A stretch of DNA of 64,000 nt from Rallus limicola. Lineage: Eukaryota; Chordata; Aves; Gruiformes; Rallidae. The stretch covers positions 65,036,229 to 65,100,228 of the forward strand of contig JAKCOZ010000004.1 of the NCBI GenBank assembly GCA_022605955.1, given 5' to 3'. Each line of letters opens with the position of its first letter. The first letter of the stretch is position 1. Below the pieces are notes generated by a model, which saw only the letters and a list, made by a program, of their open reading frames with translations, did no database searches and was not told the DNA's origin. The position numbers and the translations under genes are program-made. Below are positions 60,774-64,000 of this stretch, one piece after another.

Positions 60774-60795
60774 GGGGGGGGGGGGGGGGGGGGGG
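60774..60795 (+). repeat. Run of 22 G
   Basis: An uninterrupted run of 22 G is followed by A, GGGG, A, GG. It is a mononucleotide microsatellite with strong quadruplex-forming potential on the plus strand, set in AT-rich DNA. Its length is prone to sequencing error. Confidence 0.9.
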
Positions 60796-63700
60796 AGGGG
60801 AGGAAAGAAACTTCTGCTAGTCCCACACAGACCTAAAAAGGAAAAGATTCAAGATTAATTTCTGCAACTGTACTTTTATAAATGTATTACAGACAGCGGA
60901 GCTGTTAAGTGTTACTGAGGCCACTGAGGATATAACTGAAAGCTTAATTTGACATTCACAACTTCTTTCACCAGTGATGGCATAAAGGACAAACACAACT
61001 TTTCAGACCTTAAATTGGATGACAGGATTAGTGGTTAATATATTTATTTATGAAATGAATGCATTTGTTATAGAAGTGAAAGGGACTAAATACAAAACCA
61101 CACCATTTTTAGTATTTTTTTTTTTATAGTAGAAGCAGAAGGAGTGCTATACAAATGTTAATATTTCTTTTTTAGGATGAAACTCTGCTCTAGTCTACTG
61201 CAGAGGATCAGATGGGCTTAAAAGGGCTCACTCTTAATAGTTTTAGCCATACTCTTGAGTGAAAAAATACATTGTAGCTCCCTCTTAAATATACAACTAG
61301 GGAGCCGAAAGCAAGCATGTTTCTTCCGTAAACTGAAATTGGTTAAGGCTATAATTGTTATTTTTTTATCTATTTATTTATTAATGGGATGAGTTTCTAT
61401 TTTGCAATGTTGAACATGAAGTAGAGCTAAACTGGAATGATTTCAGCCACAGCTGAACAAAATGAAACAATATACTAGTTCATCTCCTAGCACATAACAC
61501 TGTCATTCAGATATGGCTATGGCCACCCTTGGCACAGTTGGAAGAAATGTGAATGGGAGCAGAGATTAAACTGAGTATGCAGCCTGCTGCTGCAGTCACA
61601 CTAAATTGGGGAAGGATTTCTACGTGTTGTGGGAGCATTGAGTGCCCTCAGGCTAGTCATTTGTTGCTGACTATAGCATACACGCAAGCCAGGTAGAAAG
61701 TTTGATTTACCATGCTTTCTTAGAGCATGATGCTGGGCTTCACTATTAGCCCATCCTGCTGACAAAGTTTGCTGGACTGACATTGTAGCCCCCATTACCT
61801 GCTGCTGCTATTGCAGAACACTGAATCTAGTTTCCATGGATGACCAAAATGTCACAAAATTATTCTGAGAAATGAGAGAAAAGCCAACAATATAAAAAAA
61901 AGCATATGGTTTTCATTAACATTTTTAATAGCCAAATCTTCTAGGCTTGCTTTTCACTATTTTATTACATTCCTAAGCCATCGTAGAATTGCTTTTATCT
62001 AGTCATTGCTCATCAAGAAGTAACTTTCTAAGGTAGTTTCATGACATATCTTTCCTTTCTGCCTCAAGAGCAAGGGCCATGAGATACATGGTCTATGTCT
62101 TGACACAGCTCAGTTTATCTACATTTTATGATGCTGTGTTATAGTGATACTGGAATAAAAGAAGCCAAAGTATGAAATGCCTAAAAATCCCCTATGTACT
62201 TTTTGCACACAGCTTGTCACCAGGTACATGACATTGCCACAGGAACAGACTGTATGTACATGATTAATTTCATACCTTACCCAGCTACATGCTAAGTAAG
62301 GCATGCAGAGTCAGAGCTAAAGAAAGAATAGGATGTATCCATGTTCTCCTTCCTAACGTAAGTCATGCCACAAAGTTAAAAGTCCTCTCCTAAAATTGAA
62401 GAAATCTGAAAATGGCTTTTAAAATATGACAGAGGAAAATTAATCCTTTATTGTCTCTGATGATATTTATATTCCCCATACAATAAAAGGAGGAGGTGAA
62501 CTGTATGAAAACAGAACCTCAATATGTATACAAGCATCTCATAAAACAAAGAGGAAGCACAAGGAAAAAATGTTAAGAGGTTAAGAAACACTAAGATTCA
62601 AGACCACAGCTGACAAAAGAGGCTTTTTAGTTAGCAATGAACAGACTGAAAAGAGAGTCTGAAGCACACTTGCTTTCAGACTGATCACTCTTTTAATCTG
62701 GGCAGATATAAAGCAGTTACATTTTTATTAATTTGTTTTCTCTTGTCAATATTATTTCTAAAGTATTAAATTCTCTTTAAAAATAAATATATATATAGCA
62801 CTTAGAAGAAAACCATGAGGTCATCTGGACTCTTTTGCTGAACACAGAGCTGAAGCAAATGAAGTTGGCTTTAAAGCAGCTTTAACATTAGGCCCATCAA
62901 TAAAGAAATTAGCTACTCACATTTGAGATAAAGGGCAACTTATGCTTACAGCCACTCAATCCAAAAGCTGCTGTGAGAGCATAGCAAACATCCAGCTCAT
63001 AAACCTATCTGTATAATTTTTTGGAAATGGTTAGAGGTCAGTATTGAAATTCTGAGTACAGCCAAAACCAGCAGTGCTGAGGGAATCAATTTAAGAAGTG
63101 GTGTCAGTTCTCACTGGCGAAATAGAAAGTCACACAGTATTTTTAGGTCATGTTAAGATACAAGATATCACAAAAAACAAATTTTAAATTTAATAACAAG
63201 TGGGGTTGAAACAAATTTATTATGTCCACAATATTTTTCTGTCATTATTATAAGTAACTTTTATCTCTTCTGCTATCCCCAGACTGATATGATGAGCAGT
63301 CTGACTCTCTCCTCAGACTATAGTTTTAGGATTTTTGTGATTAGAGAACGCACAAAACATTCAATAATAAAGGTTTTTTGTTATTTTTCATTCCTGAATT
63401 ACTTGGTTTTTCCAAGCATAAGATAAATACATATTTTTTAAAATCAATATATAACAAATGACCACAGACCAGACAGTTTATAAATTAAGGAGATTTAAAA
63501 CTATAATCAAATGGATATTTTGTTTTCCTGTTTTGAAAGACTACAGAACTTTGAGTATAATTTTGAAAAGCAGATGTTTCCAAAGTCAAGTGAGCAAGAG
63601 AGCTCTTCAACTCCTTAGATATAGTTGCATTTTTTAACCTACTTTATTAGAGTATCAACACTCTGGTCATGAAAAGGCCATATTCAATTATTTTTTTGTA

Positions 63701-64000
63701 CAGTCATTAATTATGTGTTTTATTTAGCACATGCCCTCTGAATAAATAAGTGTAAATGTTCTTTGTAATTCATGGAATATGTAGGTTTCTTTGTAATCTA
63801 TTTTGGGAGAGAAATGTCATGTTATATATATAGATACATACACTTTATTTTGCTCTACTTAGAAGATTTTGATAAAGACTTCAAATTTGTAAAAGACCTT
63901 TTAATCAAAATATTTCATGACATACTTGTACAGATCAGATAGTTTAAAATAACTGACAAGAATCAAAGCTGGTGTGAGTGCTGAATCACTGAACTTAGGT
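60796..64000. other. 3.2-kb AT-rich non-coding stretch to the window end
   Basis: I see no transposon or coding signal. Frames at 61601-61795 and 62119-62304 (minus) have no motif. Short (AT)n runs lie near 62785-62797 and 63823-63832. Confidence 0.45.

Noticed and set aside
1..64000. CRISPR arrays, operons, tRNA or rRNA genes
   Set aside because: No regularly spaced repeat array, no tRNA cloverleaf with intact A and B boxes and no rRNA core was seen; the window is vertebrate non-coding DNA.

Overview
The window is vertebrate nuclear DNA, almost certainly from a bird, probably a neoavian or songbird-like species. The evidence is a dozen CR1 LINE copies, most of them 5'-truncated and several ending in the avian-type ATTCTRTG tail, together with solo LTRs of two endogenous-retrovirus families that I recognise from bird genomes. 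The DNA is AT-rich with few CpGs, as expected of intergenic or intronic sequence on a large chromosome. I found no protein-coding exon, tRNA, rRNA or CRISPR array that I can support. Nearly all open frames are short, and the longer ones fall inside CR1 or LTR sequence.

Layout: a 1.4-kb CR1 (minus) at 0.5-1.9 kb; short CR1 pieces at 5.9, 6.6, 13.5, 40.5, 42.4, 44.3, 53.3 and 54.9 kb; a longer CR1 (plus) at 18.6-20.5 kb that is split by foreign DNA; an ancient amniote-type CR1 relic at 14.9-15.6 kb; and degenerate CORE/MIR-like SINE relics at 34.6, 44.2 and 51.5 kb. LTR family 1 has copies at 22.7 (fragment), 36.7-38.0 and 53.5-54.6 kb. LTR family 2 has copies at 11.6, 49.8-50.4 and 58.7-59.3 kb. 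The 11 kb from 22.9 to 34.0 kb has no repeat I can recognise.

The most unusual feature is a paralogous pair about 34 kb apart in the same orientation, roughly 19.0-22.2 kb and 53.1-56.2 kb. Identity is very uneven. A 667-bp block (21171-21837 versus 55165-55818) differs by only three substitutions plus a 12-bp and a 1-bp deletion. The flanking homologous blocks are only about 70-95% alike and are broken by different CR1 and LTR insertions. This fits an old duplication with a recent gene-conversion tract, or alternatively strong constraint on the block.

Other structures of note are an almost perfect 77-bp tandem duplication at 33958-34104, a perfect 28-bp palindrome at 36304-36331, a perfect 24-bp palindrome at 10581-10604, a 22-G run at 60774-60795, and a tiny CR1 insertion flanked by a 9-bp direct repeat at 54846-54933. 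Repeat assignments rest on recalled consensus patterns; no database search was possible.
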